NCBI GenBank assembly: GCA_964469565.1
Contig: CAYXZD010000012.1
Location: forward strand, 68,987-132,986
Length of the DNA: 64,000 bases
Direction: 5' to 3'
Source of the DNA: GCA-2720975 sp964469565
GTDB lineage: Bacteria > Planctomycetota > UBA1135 > GCA-002686595
Position numbers and translations under genes: made by a program. The notes under the pieces were generated by a model, which saw nothing but the letters and a program-made list of their open reading frames with translations, ran no database searches and was not told the origin of the DNA. Shown here piece after piece: positions 17,767 through 26,318 of this stretch. Each line of letters starts with the position of its first letter. Within the stretch, counting starts at the first letter, position 1.

Positions 17767-19050
17767 ATGATCAAAACAACCCTCAGAACCATTTCCGTCT
17801 TCAGCTTTGCCCTCTTGAGCGGGCTGAGTAGCCAGGGCGTTTGCGCTGCTTCATGGGAAGGCGACGGCACGGCGATTCTGTCCCGAAAGGTATTGGTTGC
17901 AGCACGCACGGGGCCAGCAGTCATCGACAATGGTGTCGTACTCATCTCGAAAGGGATCATCGAGGCCGTGGGTTCGCGGGGTCAAGTGGAGATCCCCGAT
18001 GGCTATGAGGTCATAGACGTCGGAGCAAATTGGGTGAGCCCCGGTTTCCTCGATCTACACAATCATGCGGCAGCTGATCTGAGCGGCCTCAACGACATGG
18101 TCTACTTGACCAACCCTGGCCTGCGAGCATCAGCGGTGGCGATCCCTGATAACGCAAACATGCGCGTTGCCCTAGCCGCCGGCGTGAGCTCTGTGTTGAC
18201 GATTCCCGGATCGGGCACGAACATCGGCGGCCAAGGTGTTCTTCAGCGGACGGGCTTTCGGGGCTATGAGAGGAACTTGTTGCGCAACCCTGGCTCGATG
18301 AAGCTCGCCCAAGCCGGCAATCCTGAACGTTCTCAACCATGGACGCCGAGGCGCACCTTCATGAACTGGAACACTCGGAACACGTTTCAGCGGGGAATGG
18401 CTTACGCCAAACGCTGGGAGGCTCATGAGAACGGTGAGGGAGAAGCTCCAGCAAGGGATATTCAGTTCGACATTTTCCGGAGCTTGTACAAGGGTGAAGC
18501 TCAGGTTTCGACGCACACCCAGATGCACCAGGTTGTGTCGATGACGGTCAACATGGTTGCCCGGGAGTTTGGCCTCAAAGTATTCATCGACCACGGCACG
18601 TTTGATGGGTTCAGGGCCGCTCCCCAGGCCCAAGCCGCGGGTGTCAATGCCATTCTTGGCCCACGTGCGATTCAGGCCCATATCACGGGATTTGTTGACA
18701 CCGATGGAAAGATCATGGGCGTGGCGGCTAGCTACCAGGAACGCGGACACACGACTGTCGGATTCAACACTGACTCGCCGGTGATTCCCCAGCAAGATCT
18801 GCCGTTGCAGGCGGCGATGGGGGTCCGCTATGGCTTTGACAACTCCAACATGGATGCCGTCAAAGGTCTCACGATTGTGCCCGCCATGACCGTTGGTTTA
18901 GACAGGACCCAAGGGACGATTGAGGTTGGTAAGTCAGCTGATCTCATCATCACCTCCGGGGATCCAATTGACCCTCGTAGTAGTGTTGAGCGCGTCATTC
19001 AGCGTGGGATCACCGTTTACGACACCAATACGGAGCGCCGTAGATGGTGA
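17767..19050 (+). CDS. Exported amidohydrolase with intact metal site (array gene 8)
   Basis: The ATG at 17767 gives a clean signal peptide (MIKTTLRTISVFSFALLSGL) with cleavage after GVCA. Ligands are HNH in FLDLHNHAAAD, His in QVSTHTQMHQ, His in FIDHGTFDGF and Asp in VGFNTDSPVIP. The PGSGTNIGGQGVL loop and the NPGSMKLAQAGNPE segment are shared nearly word for word with genes 6 and 7, marking a distinct subfamily. The product ends in RRRW. It starts 41 bp after gene 7 and overlaps gene 9 by 7 bp. The role is presumably hydrolysis of an amide, cyclic amide or ester bond outside the cytoplasm; the substrate cannot be told. Confidence 0.87.
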   Translation: MIKTTLRTISVFSFALLSGLSSQGVCAASWEGDGTAILSRKVLVAARTGPAVIDNGVVLISKGIIEAVGSRGQVEIPDGYEVIDVGANWVSPGFLDLHNHAAADLSGLNDMVYLTNPGLRASAVAIPDNANMRVALAAGVSSVLTIPGSGTNIGGQGVLQRTGFRGYERNLLRNPGSMKLAQAGNPERSQPWTPRRTFMNWNTRNTFQRGMAYAKRWEAHENGEGEAPARDIQFDIFRSLYKGEAQVSTHTQMHQVVSMTVNMVAREFGLKVFIDHGTFDGFRAAPQAQAAGVNAILGPRAIQAHITGFVDTDGKIMGVAASYQERGHTTVGFNTDSPVIPQQDLPLQAAMGVRYGFDNSNMDAVKGLTIVPAMTVGLDRTQGTIEVGKSADLIITSGDPIDPRSSVERVIQRGITVYDTNTERRRW

Positions 19051-20294
19051 GCCTCGGACTGATTCCCTTCGTCGCTGTCTTGGCGACAGTCCAGGCGCCC
19101 GGGACCCTCGGTGGCCCAGGGCTTGCTCTTTTGGCGGACAAGGCACTGTGCGCTGAACTGGACGGCCGGCAGGTAATCGATCATGCAGTTCTCCTGGTGA
19201 AGGACGGGGTGATCGAAGCGGTATTCGAGCAGGGCAATCTGGACATTCCAGCTACTTATGTGATTCACGATTGCGGCGCTAACTGGATTGTGCCCGGCTT
19301 CGTGGATCTTCACACCCATGTGAGTGGTTCGGGCATCAACGATACGGTCTACCAGATCAACTCTGGTTTGCGTGTGGCACCGACGGCCGTTCCGGGCAAT
19401 CCGCGGCTCTCCGTTGCCCTTGCGGCTGGGGTGACCACAGTTCTTTACATCCCTGGTTCAGGCTCCAACATGGGCGGACAGGGAATCCTGATGAAAACAG
19501 GTTTTGAAGACTACGAGCGGGCACTTGTCCGCGATCCGGGTTCTCTCAAAATCGCCCAGGGGGACAATCCCACCCGTTGGGGCTATGGCATGGGCCGGCT
19601 CATGATGAACTTCCATCTACGCCGGGTGATTGAACAGGGCTTGGTCTACGCCAAAGCATGGCGTGCCTTTGAGGAGGGGCAGGGCCCAGAGCCGGAGCGT
19701 GAGGTGCGCCTTGATATCTTTCGAGACCTCTTTGAGCGCAAGACTCAAATCTCAACACACACCCAGTATTACCAACTGGTCATGATGTCGATCCTGATGT
19801 TGAAGCGAGACTACGGCTTCGACACATACATTGACCACGGTTCATTTGATAGCTATCTCAATACCGAGCTTGCGATCAAACATGACGTACCAGCCATCCT
19901 TGGCCCGCGCGAGGTCATGTGGCCGCGACCTCCGCGCTATGCCACAGGTGGACAGGTGCACGGAAGTGCCTGGGGCTTCCAGCAACGAGGGCACAAACTT
20001 ATCGGGTTCAACACCGATGCACCCGTCGTACCCTTGCATGAGTTGCCATTGCAGGCAGCTATGGGCGTGCACTACGGTATGGACAATGATTCCATGCAAG
20101 CTGTTCGGGGCCTGACGATTGTTCCGGCTACCGTAGCTGGACTTGCCGAACGCGTGGGGAGCCTTGAACCAGGAAAGGACGCGGACCTCGTCATCATGAG
20201 CGGCGATCCAGCGGACCCGCGCGTCAGTATTGAACAGGTCTATCTCGAAGGCGAGAAGGTCTACGACACTTCTACACAAACCCGTCGCTGGTAG
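19044..20294 (+). CDS. Exported amidohydrolase with intact metal site (array gene 9)
   Basis: Ligands are HTH in FVDLHTHVSGSG, His in QISTHTQYYQL, His in YIDHGSFDSY and Asp in IGFNTDAPVVP. The short hydrophobic N-terminus (VSLGLIPFVAVLATVQA) can act as a signal peptide. The start codon lies inside the last codons of gene 8. It is the most diverged of the four intact members: the region after the strand-6 His differs (LNTELAIKHDVPAILGPREV). The family end is VGSLEPGKDADLVIMSGDP and the C-terminus is TRRW. A 119-bp gap with a run of ten C residues follows before gene 10. Substrate unknown. Confidence 0.87.
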   Translation: MVSLGLIPFVAVLATVQAPGTLGGPGLALLADKALCAELDGRQVIDHAVLLVKDGVIEAVFEQGNLDIPATYVIHDCGANWIVPGFVDLHTHVSGSGINDTVYQINSGLRVAPTAVPGNPRLSVALAAGVTTVLYIPGSGSNMGGQGILMKTGFEDYERALVRDPGSLKIAQGDNPTRWGYGMGRLMMNFHLRRVIEQGLVYAKAWRAFEEGQGPEPEREVRLDIFRDLFERKTQISTHTQYYQLVMMSILMLKRDYGFDTYIDHGSFDSYLNTELAIKHDVPAILGPREVMWPRPPRYATGGQVHGSAWGFQQRGHKLIGFNTDAPVVPLHELPLQAAMGVHYGMDNDSMQAVRGLTIVPATVAGLAERVGSLEPGKDADLVIMSGDPADPRVSIEQVYLEGEKVYDTSTQTRRW

Positions 20295-20413
20295 ACCACC
20301 ACAAACATTTCACCACAACACGAACATCACCCCCCCCCCTCTAAGGATGGTGCCCCGCGTGGGTAGCCAACGCCGGGCGTTCTCCCGGCCAACCAACACT
20401 CTTCTCAACTACG

Positions 20414-21643
20414 ATGCTGACACCCCTCCTCCTCGCCCTGACACCCCTCTCGGCTTTCCAAGAGGCTCAACAACTCCCCGATCTCTACGCATTGAGCGCA
20501 CCTGTTCTCGAAACAGGCAGCGGCGAAGTGCTTGAACACGCCATTGTTCTGGTGGATGGTGGCAAGGTCATCACTGTAGGCGAGGACCTCGTCGTGGAAC
20601 GTGGCATTCCGATCTTTGAATTAGAACCGGGCCAGGTGGTTATGCCCGGCCTTGTCAATGCGTACACACGCGTTGGGGTGACCGGCTCGGGTGCCAGCGG
20701 GTCTCGCCCCTGGCAGCGTGCATCAGCGGAGGTCTACCCGGCGTCGGGGGCATACAAGGATATTCGCGATACTGGTGTGACGACCCTAGCTCATTATCCG
20801 TCTGGCAATGGCATTCCGGGTCGATGCGTCGTAGTCAAGCCGAGTGGTGCAACTCTTGAGGCGATGACCCTGAAGGATGACGCCTACCTGAAGATCATCA
20901 TGGGCTCATCTCGTTCAGAGAAGGGATACCTGTCGGGTGGATTCAAGGCAGCCGATGGTTGGAACGAAAAAGAGGCCAAGAATCGGGAAAAGTGGGAGAA
21001 GGCCAAAGAAAAATTCGATGAAGAGAAGGACAAGGAAAAGAAAGCCAAGCTTGACCCCGGGCCGTATAAACCCATCGATGCTGATCCCAAGGCCGTCTCA
21101 TTCCACGAACTCCGGGATGGATCGCTCAAAGCCCTCATCTCTGTTCGCAATGCGGGTACTTATCTGCACTTGCTAGATGCGATCGGCGACGAGTCGTTTT
21201 CGTGGGACCTACGCATAGTCATGACCCGCGACCTCGACATCTATCACGTCCTTGATCGCGTGGCAAAGACGGGCAAGCGTGTTGTGCTCGAACCAGAAAT
21301 CACCCTGCACCCAGGGACCATGCGACAGAGGAATATGCCCGCAGAGTTTGATCGTGCAGGAACACCTGTTGTGCTTGTGCCCCGCAGCGATTCAGTGTCC
21401 GGTTTCAAGGACTGGCGTCGTCACGTCGGTGAAATGGTTGCGGCCGGCCTCGATCGCGGTGCCGCCATCCGAGCCATGACCTCAGAGCCTGCGGCGCTGC
21501 TGGGTGTATCAGACCGCGTAGGTAGCTTAGAGCCAGGCAAGGATGCCAACCTGTTGATTCTAAGCGGAGACCCTTTTGAACCCGGCACCAAAGTCGACGC
21601 CGTCGTCCTTGAGGGGCGACTTGTGAGTGGAGAGGTGAACTAG
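20414..21643 (+). CDS. Exported amidohydrolase-like pseudoenzyme (array gene 10)
   Basis: This starts with a short signal sequence (MLTPLLLALTPLSAFQ). The HxH site is PGLVNAYTRVG: Asp becomes Asn and the two histidines become Tyr and Arg. Strand 5 reads LKALISVRNAG, and strand 8 reads VVLVPRSDSVSG, where an Asp exists but out of the usual context. Residues ~179-219 are a Lys/Glu-rich insertion (KNREKWEKAKEKFDEEK), probably helical. The family end VGSLEPGKDANLLILSGDP is complete. The frame is intact at 409 residues. It is followed after 2 bp by the last array gene. It probably forms a complex with other members; this is inference. Confidence 0.83.
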   Translation: MLTPLLLALTPLSAFQEAQQLPDLYALSAPVLETGSGEVLEHAIVLVDGGKVITVGEDLVVERGIPIFELEPGQVVMPGLVNAYTRVGVTGSGASGSRPWQRASAEVYPASGAYKDIRDTGVTTLAHYPSGNGIPGRCVVVKPSGATLEAMTLKDDAYLKIIMGSSRSEKGYLSGGFKAADGWNEKEAKNREKWEKAKEKFDEEKDKEKKAKLDPGPYKPIDADPKAVSFHELRDGSLKALISVRNAGTYLHLLDAIGDESFSWDLRIVMTRDLDIYHVLDRVAKTGKRVVLEPEITLHPGTMRQRNMPAEFDRAGTPVVLVPRSDSVSGFKDWRRHVGEMVAAGLDRGAAIRAMTSEPAALLGVSDRVGSLEPGKDANLLILSGDPFEPGTKVDAVVLEGRLVSGEVN

Positions 21644-21645
21644 CT

Positions 21646-23082
21646 ATGCATCATCTAATGAGAAAACTATCCCCAACAGCTGCTGCCTTCCTTTTGATTG
21701 GGCTCACTTCCAGTCCAGGTGCTGCGGCTTTGCCTCACCTGTGGGATGATGCGGATGCCCCCGATAAGAATGAGGAAGAAGAGCCGGCGGACAAGTGGTT
21801 TGCGCTTGTGGGCGGCGACGTTTACACGGGAACCGGTTCTATCCTGCGCGGTGCCACGGTGGTATCCAAGAATGGGGTCATCGAGGAAATCGGCTATGAT
21901 CTCGTTTATCCCGAGAGCGCGGACGTACTTGAAGTCGATGGATACCGAGTCTATCCGGGGTTAGTGGCGGTTGATTCGCGCGGCCTCTTCGGTGGTTCTT
22001 CGGATCTAGCGAACAGTGTTGACCCATTCAACAAGAATATGCTGTTGGCTCTTTCTGCTGGCGTTACATCCGCCCGCTCTGGAAGTGAGGTCGCCAAGCT
22101 GCGCGTGGGCCACATAGACGGATTGGTCATGAATAGCGGAGTCCTTCCCAGCTTGTCTTATAGCAAGCGCAATCCATCTGGAAAGCGTGCTCTGCGCGAG
22201 AAGCTCGAAGGAGCAGCGGAGTACATGCGTGCCTATGCCCAGTGGGAGATCGACAAAAAATCGGATAAGGAACTCAAAGCTCCATCGGACAAAGGTGTGG
22301 ACTCGGCGGTCTTGGGCTACTTGCGCGGAACCGCACGCCCTGTTTTTTCAGCTGATGACCGTACGGACCTCCTAGAGATCGCTCGCCTAGCTCAGCGTTT
22401 TGGATTTAGGCCCGTGATTCGGGGTTGCCGAGAAGGTTGGGTTGTGGCCGACGAGTTGGGCCGGGCAGGTGCATCGGCGGTGATCACACCGAGGACGCGG
22501 CGACCGAAGGGCGAAACACTGGTCCGTGCAGGTGGTTCATCCATTGAAAACGCAGCCATACTTCGGCGGGCAGGGGTGGCTGTTACAATCATTCCTAGTT
22601 CGGCAGGGATCAGTCTGGGCGGTATTGTTGGCCGAGATTTGATGCACCTTACGGTGGAAGCAGGTTTCGCCGTGCGCGGTGGACTTTCGGAGAAGGCGGC
22701 ATTTGACGGTATCACGATTGAACCCGCCCGCTTGCTGGGCGTGAGTCATCGTGTTGGATCGATTGAGGTTGGCAAGGATGCTGACTTGATTGTTACCGAC
22801 GGGGACATTCTCCATTATCAGACCTTCGTCCAGTGGGCTGTCGTTTCTGGCGAAGTGGCCTATGACAAAGAGGCTGAACTTTTCTTTGCTCACATTCGGC
22901 CCCGCCCTGCGGGAAGCGTGGCCCCTGAAGCACGTGTGGATGCGGGTGAGGAATCCGTGGAGAGCCCTGCAGAGGCCGAGGAGGACTCGGATGAGCCGGA
23001 TGAGTCGGATGAGTCGGGAGCGCCAGAGGGGCAGGGTGGCGGGGAGTCCGGGGGCAAGGACGGTGAAGAGGACTCGAAGTAG
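21646..23082 (+). CDS. Exported amidohydrolase-like pseudoenzyme with acidic tail (array gene 11th domain, last gene)
   Basis: A signal peptide (MRKLSPTAAAFLLIGLTSS) starts at ATG 21658 or 21646; GAAALPHLW follows. The HxH site is PGLVAVDSRGLFGG, with Asp changed to Ala and the histidines to Asp and Arg. A helix-forming insertion lies at ~184-220 (YMRAYAQWEIDKKSDKELK). The family end VGSIEVGKDADLIVTDGDI is complete. The last ~50 residues are very acidic and Gly/Ser-rich (EEDSDEPDESDESGAPEG), like an extended linker or tail that could bind cations. It closes the ten-gene array; two hairpins follow the stop. Confidence 0.83.
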   Translation: MHHLMRKLSPTAAAFLLIGLTSSPGAAALPHLWDDADAPDKNEEEEPADKWFALVGGDVYTGTGSILRGATVVSKNGVIEEIGYDLVYPESADVLEVDGYRVYPGLVAVDSRGLFGGSSDLANSVDPFNKNMLLALSAGVTSARSGSEVAKLRVGHIDGLVMNSGVLPSLSYSKRNPSGKRALREKLEGAAEYMRAYAQWEIDKKSDKELKAPSDKGVDSAVLGYLRGTARPVFSADDRTDLLEIARLAQRFGFRPVIRGCREGWVVADELGRAGASAVITPRTRRPKGETLVRAGGSSIENAAILRRAGVAVTIIPSSAGISLGGIVGRDLMHLTVEAGFAVRGGLSEKAAFDGITIEPARLLGVSHRVGSIEVGKDADLIVTDGDILHYQTFVQWAVVSGEVAYDKEAELFFAHIRPRPAGSVAPEARVDAGEESVESPAEAEEDSDEPDESDESGAPEGQGGGESGGKDGEEDSK

Positions 23083-23140
23083 ACTGCGACGAGAAGGCTA
23101 GAATTCCGCCCCATTCTGGCTGCTCGGGTTCGGAGGGGAG

Positions 23141-23187
23141 ATCGGCTAGGCCGATTATCAGCCCTGCGCGTACTTCGAGGGCGCAGG
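23141..23187 (+). terminator. Two adjacent hairpins after the amidohydrolase array
   Basis: ATCGGC/GCCGAT (23141-23155, 3-nt loop) is followed by CCTGCGC/GCGCAGG (23163-23187, 11-nt loop). They lie between the last array gene and the TrpD2-like gene. Neither has a U-run, so termination is possible but not shown. Confidence 0.3.
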
Positions 23188-23227
23188 AACGCCTAGACTA
23201 GAGGCCTCTCCTCACTGCCTATCCAGA

Positions 23228-24292
23228 ATGGTTCTCCGACATCTCCTGCGTGCGATTGGTCCCGACCAAAAGGACCCTCGCCATCTCACTCAAGAAGAGG
23301 CCCACCGTGCCTTCGATGCGATCCTATCGGGTTCGCAAAACCCGGTCCTCATTGCATCGTTTCTAACGAGCATGCGTTGGAAGGGGGTTACCGCAGCAGA
23401 GTTGACGGGGTTTGCATTGGCCGCCCGACGTCGATCCACCATTCCTTGCGACGGAGTCCCCGGTCTTGTGACCCTTGCCCCGCCCCAGGATGGACACGAC
23501 CACACACCCCCTCTCGATGCTGCATCCGGCCTGATTGCAGCAGGTGCGGGCGCGCGTGTCTTGATCATCAGTGACAAGGGCGTCCCGCCTAGACGTGGGC
23601 TTACGGCTGCTTGCGTGATGGAGTCCTTGGGACTGTCGATGACGTGGGATCCAACAGAGGCTGAGGAATGGGTAGCTAAGGGCCGCATTGCTGTCCTTTC
23701 GGCAACCGGCATCCTCCCCTCATTGCTTGAGTTGCGAGAGGTGCGCGGGAATCTAGGGCTACGAACGCCACTCTCCACGGTTGAGAAACTCCTCGCACCC
23801 ACAAGCTCTGCTGTGGTAGTTGCGGCACAAAGCGGGCCAGTCCTGGGAGCGGCAGCAGAAGTTGTTCAGGGCTTAGGCCACCCCCGAGGGCTAGTTGTAC
23901 AGGGCATTGACGGAGGCATCACTCCATTCCTCAAGCGTCGTACTCGCAGCCTAGAGGTGACAGATACACACCTAGTCCCCGTGACAGTGGAGCCAGAAGA
24001 CTTCGGACTCGAAAGTGCTGTGGAGCCCGAGTTACCCATGTTTGGCCCACCTGAAGAGGGTCTTGGGACAAGCGATAACTCCGCTCTCGTGGATGCCTGT
24101 GGGGAGCTCACGCAATCTGTAATCTCAGGCGAGCCGAGCCCGGCCCGTAACGCTTCCCTGTTGGGCGCAGGCCTTATTCTCAAAGCCTCCGGTCGAGCCC
24201 TCACCCTAGCGGAGGGCGTCGATGCTGCGACTCGGGCGGTTGATGACGGCCAGGTACTTACCCTGGTTGACCATCTAAAGAGTCTGAGCTAG
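23228..24292 (+). CDS. Divergent TrpD2/YbiB-like glycosyltransferase-family-3 protein
   Basis: The order of elements resembles anthranilate phosphoribosyltransferase and its TrpD2/YbiB relatives: an N-terminal helical domain (LTQEEAHRAFDAILSGSQNP and FLTSMRWKGVTAAELTGFALA), then an alpha/beta domain with AAGAGARVLIISDKGVPPR and LRTPLSTVEKLLAPTSS. The phosphoribosyl-diphosphate-binding GTGGD motif is replaced by APPQDGHDHTPP, so true TrpD activity is unlikely. Known YbiB proteins bind nucleic acid. Length (354) fits. TAGACT lies 28 bases before the ATG. It is on the same strand as, and upstream of, the FMN oxidase gene (126 bp gap). Confidence 0.65.
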   Translation: MVLRHLLRAIGPDQKDPRHLTQEEAHRAFDAILSGSQNPVLIASFLTSMRWKGVTAAELTGFALAARRRSTIPCDGVPGLVTLAPPQDGHDHTPPLDAASGLIAAGAGARVLIISDKGVPPRRGLTAACVMESLGLSMTWDPTEAEEWVAKGRIAVLSATGILPSLLELREVRGNLGLRTPLSTVEKLLAPTSSAVVVAAQSGPVLGAAAEVVQGLGHPRGLVVQGIDGGITPFLKRRTRSLEVTDTHLVPVTVEPEDFGLESAVEPELPMFGPPEEGLGTSDNSALVDACGELTQSVISGEPSPARNASLLGAGLILKASGRALTLAEGVDAATRAVDDGQVLTLVDHLKSLS

Positions 24293-24418
24293 GGCACTTT
24301 GGCGGAGAGGGATTCCGTCGGCACGGGCATTGATTTGTGGGGGGCGATGCCTGCTCGTTCTGCCTGCTTCGAATAGAATGAACCTGCACCATGGGGCGAT
24401 CTCCCATGATTCACGACC

Positions 24419-25579
24419 GTGTCTTCGTCTATTCACCATACCTACGCCTCGAGTGAGTTCTTGCGCGAGAAGGCCCGGCGGCGTGTACCTGGCTTTGCCT
24501 TCGAATACCTCGATGGGGGCTGCTTTTCGGACGTCAACCTCAGCCGGAACACCGACCAGTTGCGTGAGGTGGAACTGCGTCCGCGATACTTGATCGAGAA
24601 CCCAAGATCGTCCCTTGAAACGGAGTTGTTTGGTCACACCTACTCCGCCCCCTTTGGCGTTGCACCGATCGGTCTGCAAGGCCTGGTTTGGCCGAATTCC
24701 TGTGAGGCTCTGGCTGCGGCCGCCAACAAACACAACGTGCCATTCATTCTGAGTACCGTTGGAACGGCAAGCATTGAAACCATCGCTGCGCTCACCGAAG
24801 GCCAAGCCTGGTTTCAACTGTACCACCCAGCCGACGATGACTTGCGGGATAAACTCCTCACGCGCGCCCTGGAAGCGGGACTTACGACCTTGGTAGTCCT
24901 TGCCGATACACCGACATTTGCTTATCGCCCAAGAGAAATGCGCAATGGACTGTGTCTCCCCCCGCGCATGACTCTTTCCAATGCACTGCAGGTCTTGGCA
25001 CACCCCACTTGGTCGGTGAACCAGCTATTGGCAGGCCTTCCCAGCTTTGCAACCCTTGAGCCTTACCTGCCGAAGCGCCTGGGCGTGCTCCACCTTGCAG
25101 AATTCATGAATTCTCAGTTTTCTGGGAGACTTACACCTCAGCGACTCGCCGTTCTACGTGATATGTGGCCTGGTCACCTTGTGGTCAAGGGCATCGTGAC
25201 GGAAGAGGATGCACAAGTCGCACTCGACATCGGCGCGGACGGCTTGATCGTGTCAAACCACGGCGGCCGCAACCTTGATGCTGGCGAGTCCACCATCACG
25301 TCACTATCTCGCCTTGCTCGGCAATTCGGTGATCGCACGACACTCATGATGGATAGCGGCCTGCGATCGGGGTCAGACGTTGCCTGCTCCCTCGCCAGTG
25401 GGGCACGATTCACGTTTCTTGGCCGTACGTTTATGTATGGCGTTGCTGCACTAGGCCGGCCGGGAGGAGTCCACACGATGGTCATGCTGAAAAAGCAACT
25501 CACTCAAGTCCTTGAACAGCTGGGGTGCGGACGGGCATCCGAATTGCCCAATCGACTCGTCAAAGCGGCATCGAGCTAG
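24419..25579 (+). CDS. FMN-dependent alpha-hydroxy-acid dehydrogenase/oxidase
   Basis: The 386-residue protein matches the lactate/glycolate oxidase family. APFGVAPIGLQGL and ILSTVGTASIE form the flavin site, Lys257 in LVVKGIVTEEDA binds FMN, and His281 in IVSNHGGRNLDAG is the catalytic base with Arg284. MDSGLRSGSDVA and FLGRTFMYGVAALG bind the FMN phosphate. Such enzymes oxidise L-2-hydroxy acids to 2-keto acids; which acid is used cannot be told. There is no signal peptide. The start is GTG 24419; nearby ATGs are out of frame. A TAGAAT lies at 24374-24379. The 3' end overlaps the convergent hypothetical gene by 20 bp. Confidence 0.88.
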   Translation: MSSSIHHTYASSEFLREKARRRVPGFAFEYLDGGCFSDVNLSRNTDQLREVELRPRYLIENPRSSLETELFGHTYSAPFGVAPIGLQGLVWPNSCEALAAAANKHNVPFILSTVGTASIETIAALTEGQAWFQLYHPADDDLRDKLLTRALEAGLTTLVVLADTPTFAYRPREMRNGLCLPPRMTLSNALQVLAHPTWSVNQLLAGLPSFATLEPYLPKRLGVLHLAEFMNSQFSGRLTPQRLAVLRDMWPGHLVVKGIVTEEDAQVALDIGADGLIVSNHGGRNLDAGESTITSLSRLARQFGDRTTLMMDSGLRSGSDVACSLASGARFTFLGRTFMYGVAALGRPGGVHTMVMLKKQLTQVLEQLGCGRASELPNRLVKAASS

Positions 25580-26318
25580 CAGACACGGAACAAAACCTGA
25601 TCACATCTCCCACAACTCCCGAGAGCCGCCCTTGGTCGGGAATCTGGATGTGGAGAGACTGCTCAGTGGCCGCTTCGAGAAAAAATGGCAACTCCTCATC
25701 ACTGGTCACAAGAACGCCGGGCGTGGAGAGTTGGCTCAACAAATCGAAGGCCCATCGTTTGACGTGGGCTGTCTCTGCCCGGAGATTCCCGGCGCCGGTG
25801 GCGAGTTCTGTTCCGGAGCGTTCGTAGAGCAGGTCGTGGAGGGCAGGGAAGGCATCAGGATCCGAAAACACACTAACGACCCAGAGCAGATCAAAGGGCC
25901 CGGAGTCGGCGGTCGTGGGCTCCTCCATAGCAGGCAAGGAAAGCCCAATCTCCTCTTCAACACGAGCAAAAGCCCGGCGCGTTTCTTGGAATTCGAAACC
26001 ATCGAGGTTGCGCCAGATGACGTCACGCTCCAAGAGGATATGATCGAAGAGAATGGGCACATGCTCTGCCACTGCCGCTCCCATCCAAAGGGATCGTCCG
26101 GGGCTTTCCGGAGGAAGTTGGGCGAGCGCACGTTGCAGGTCAGTAGCGAGGGCTAGACCCGTGTCACGAATCGCCTCACGCTGCTCAGGGGCGAAGAAAG
26201 ACTCGCCACCTTCGTGGCAATAGACCCTTCCCAGGCCACTCCAATCAAGCGCCTCGTCGATACCAGCGAGGGCAGCCGCAAAACCCTGAGTGGCCTGATT
26301 GGGGCTGGGCACAGGCAC
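25560..26318 (-). CDS. Hypothetical protein, partner of the APC-EIIA permease
   Basis: I do not recognise this 252-residue protein. It has no signal peptide or membrane helix and is mostly helical, with segments EHVPILFDHILLERDVIWRN and FEFQETRRAFARVEEEIG. It starts at GTG 26318, whose first base is the last base of the permease stop (TAGTG), so the two are translationally coupled and probably function together. Its 3' end runs 20 bp into the FMN oxidase gene on the other strand. A forward frame covers much of the same DNA but reads less like protein. A role in transport control is inference only. Confidence 0.65.
   Translation of the reverse strand: MPVPSPNQATQGFAAALAGIDEALDWSGLGRVYCHEGGESFFAPEQREAIRDTGLALATDLQRALAQLPPESPGRSLWMGAAVAEHVPILFDHILLERDVIWRNLDGFEFQETRRAFARVEEEIGLSLPAMEEPTTADSGPFDLLWVVSVFSDPDAFPALHDLLYERSGTELATGAGNLRAETAHVKRWAFDLLSQLSTPGVLVTSDEELPFFLEAATEQSLHIQIPDQGRLSGVVGDVIRFCSVSASSMPL

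Noticed and set aside
25512..26156. Forward-strand open frame of 214 codons
   Set aside because: It overlaps the reverse hypothetical gene, which has better protein-like composition and a coupled start with the permease stop.
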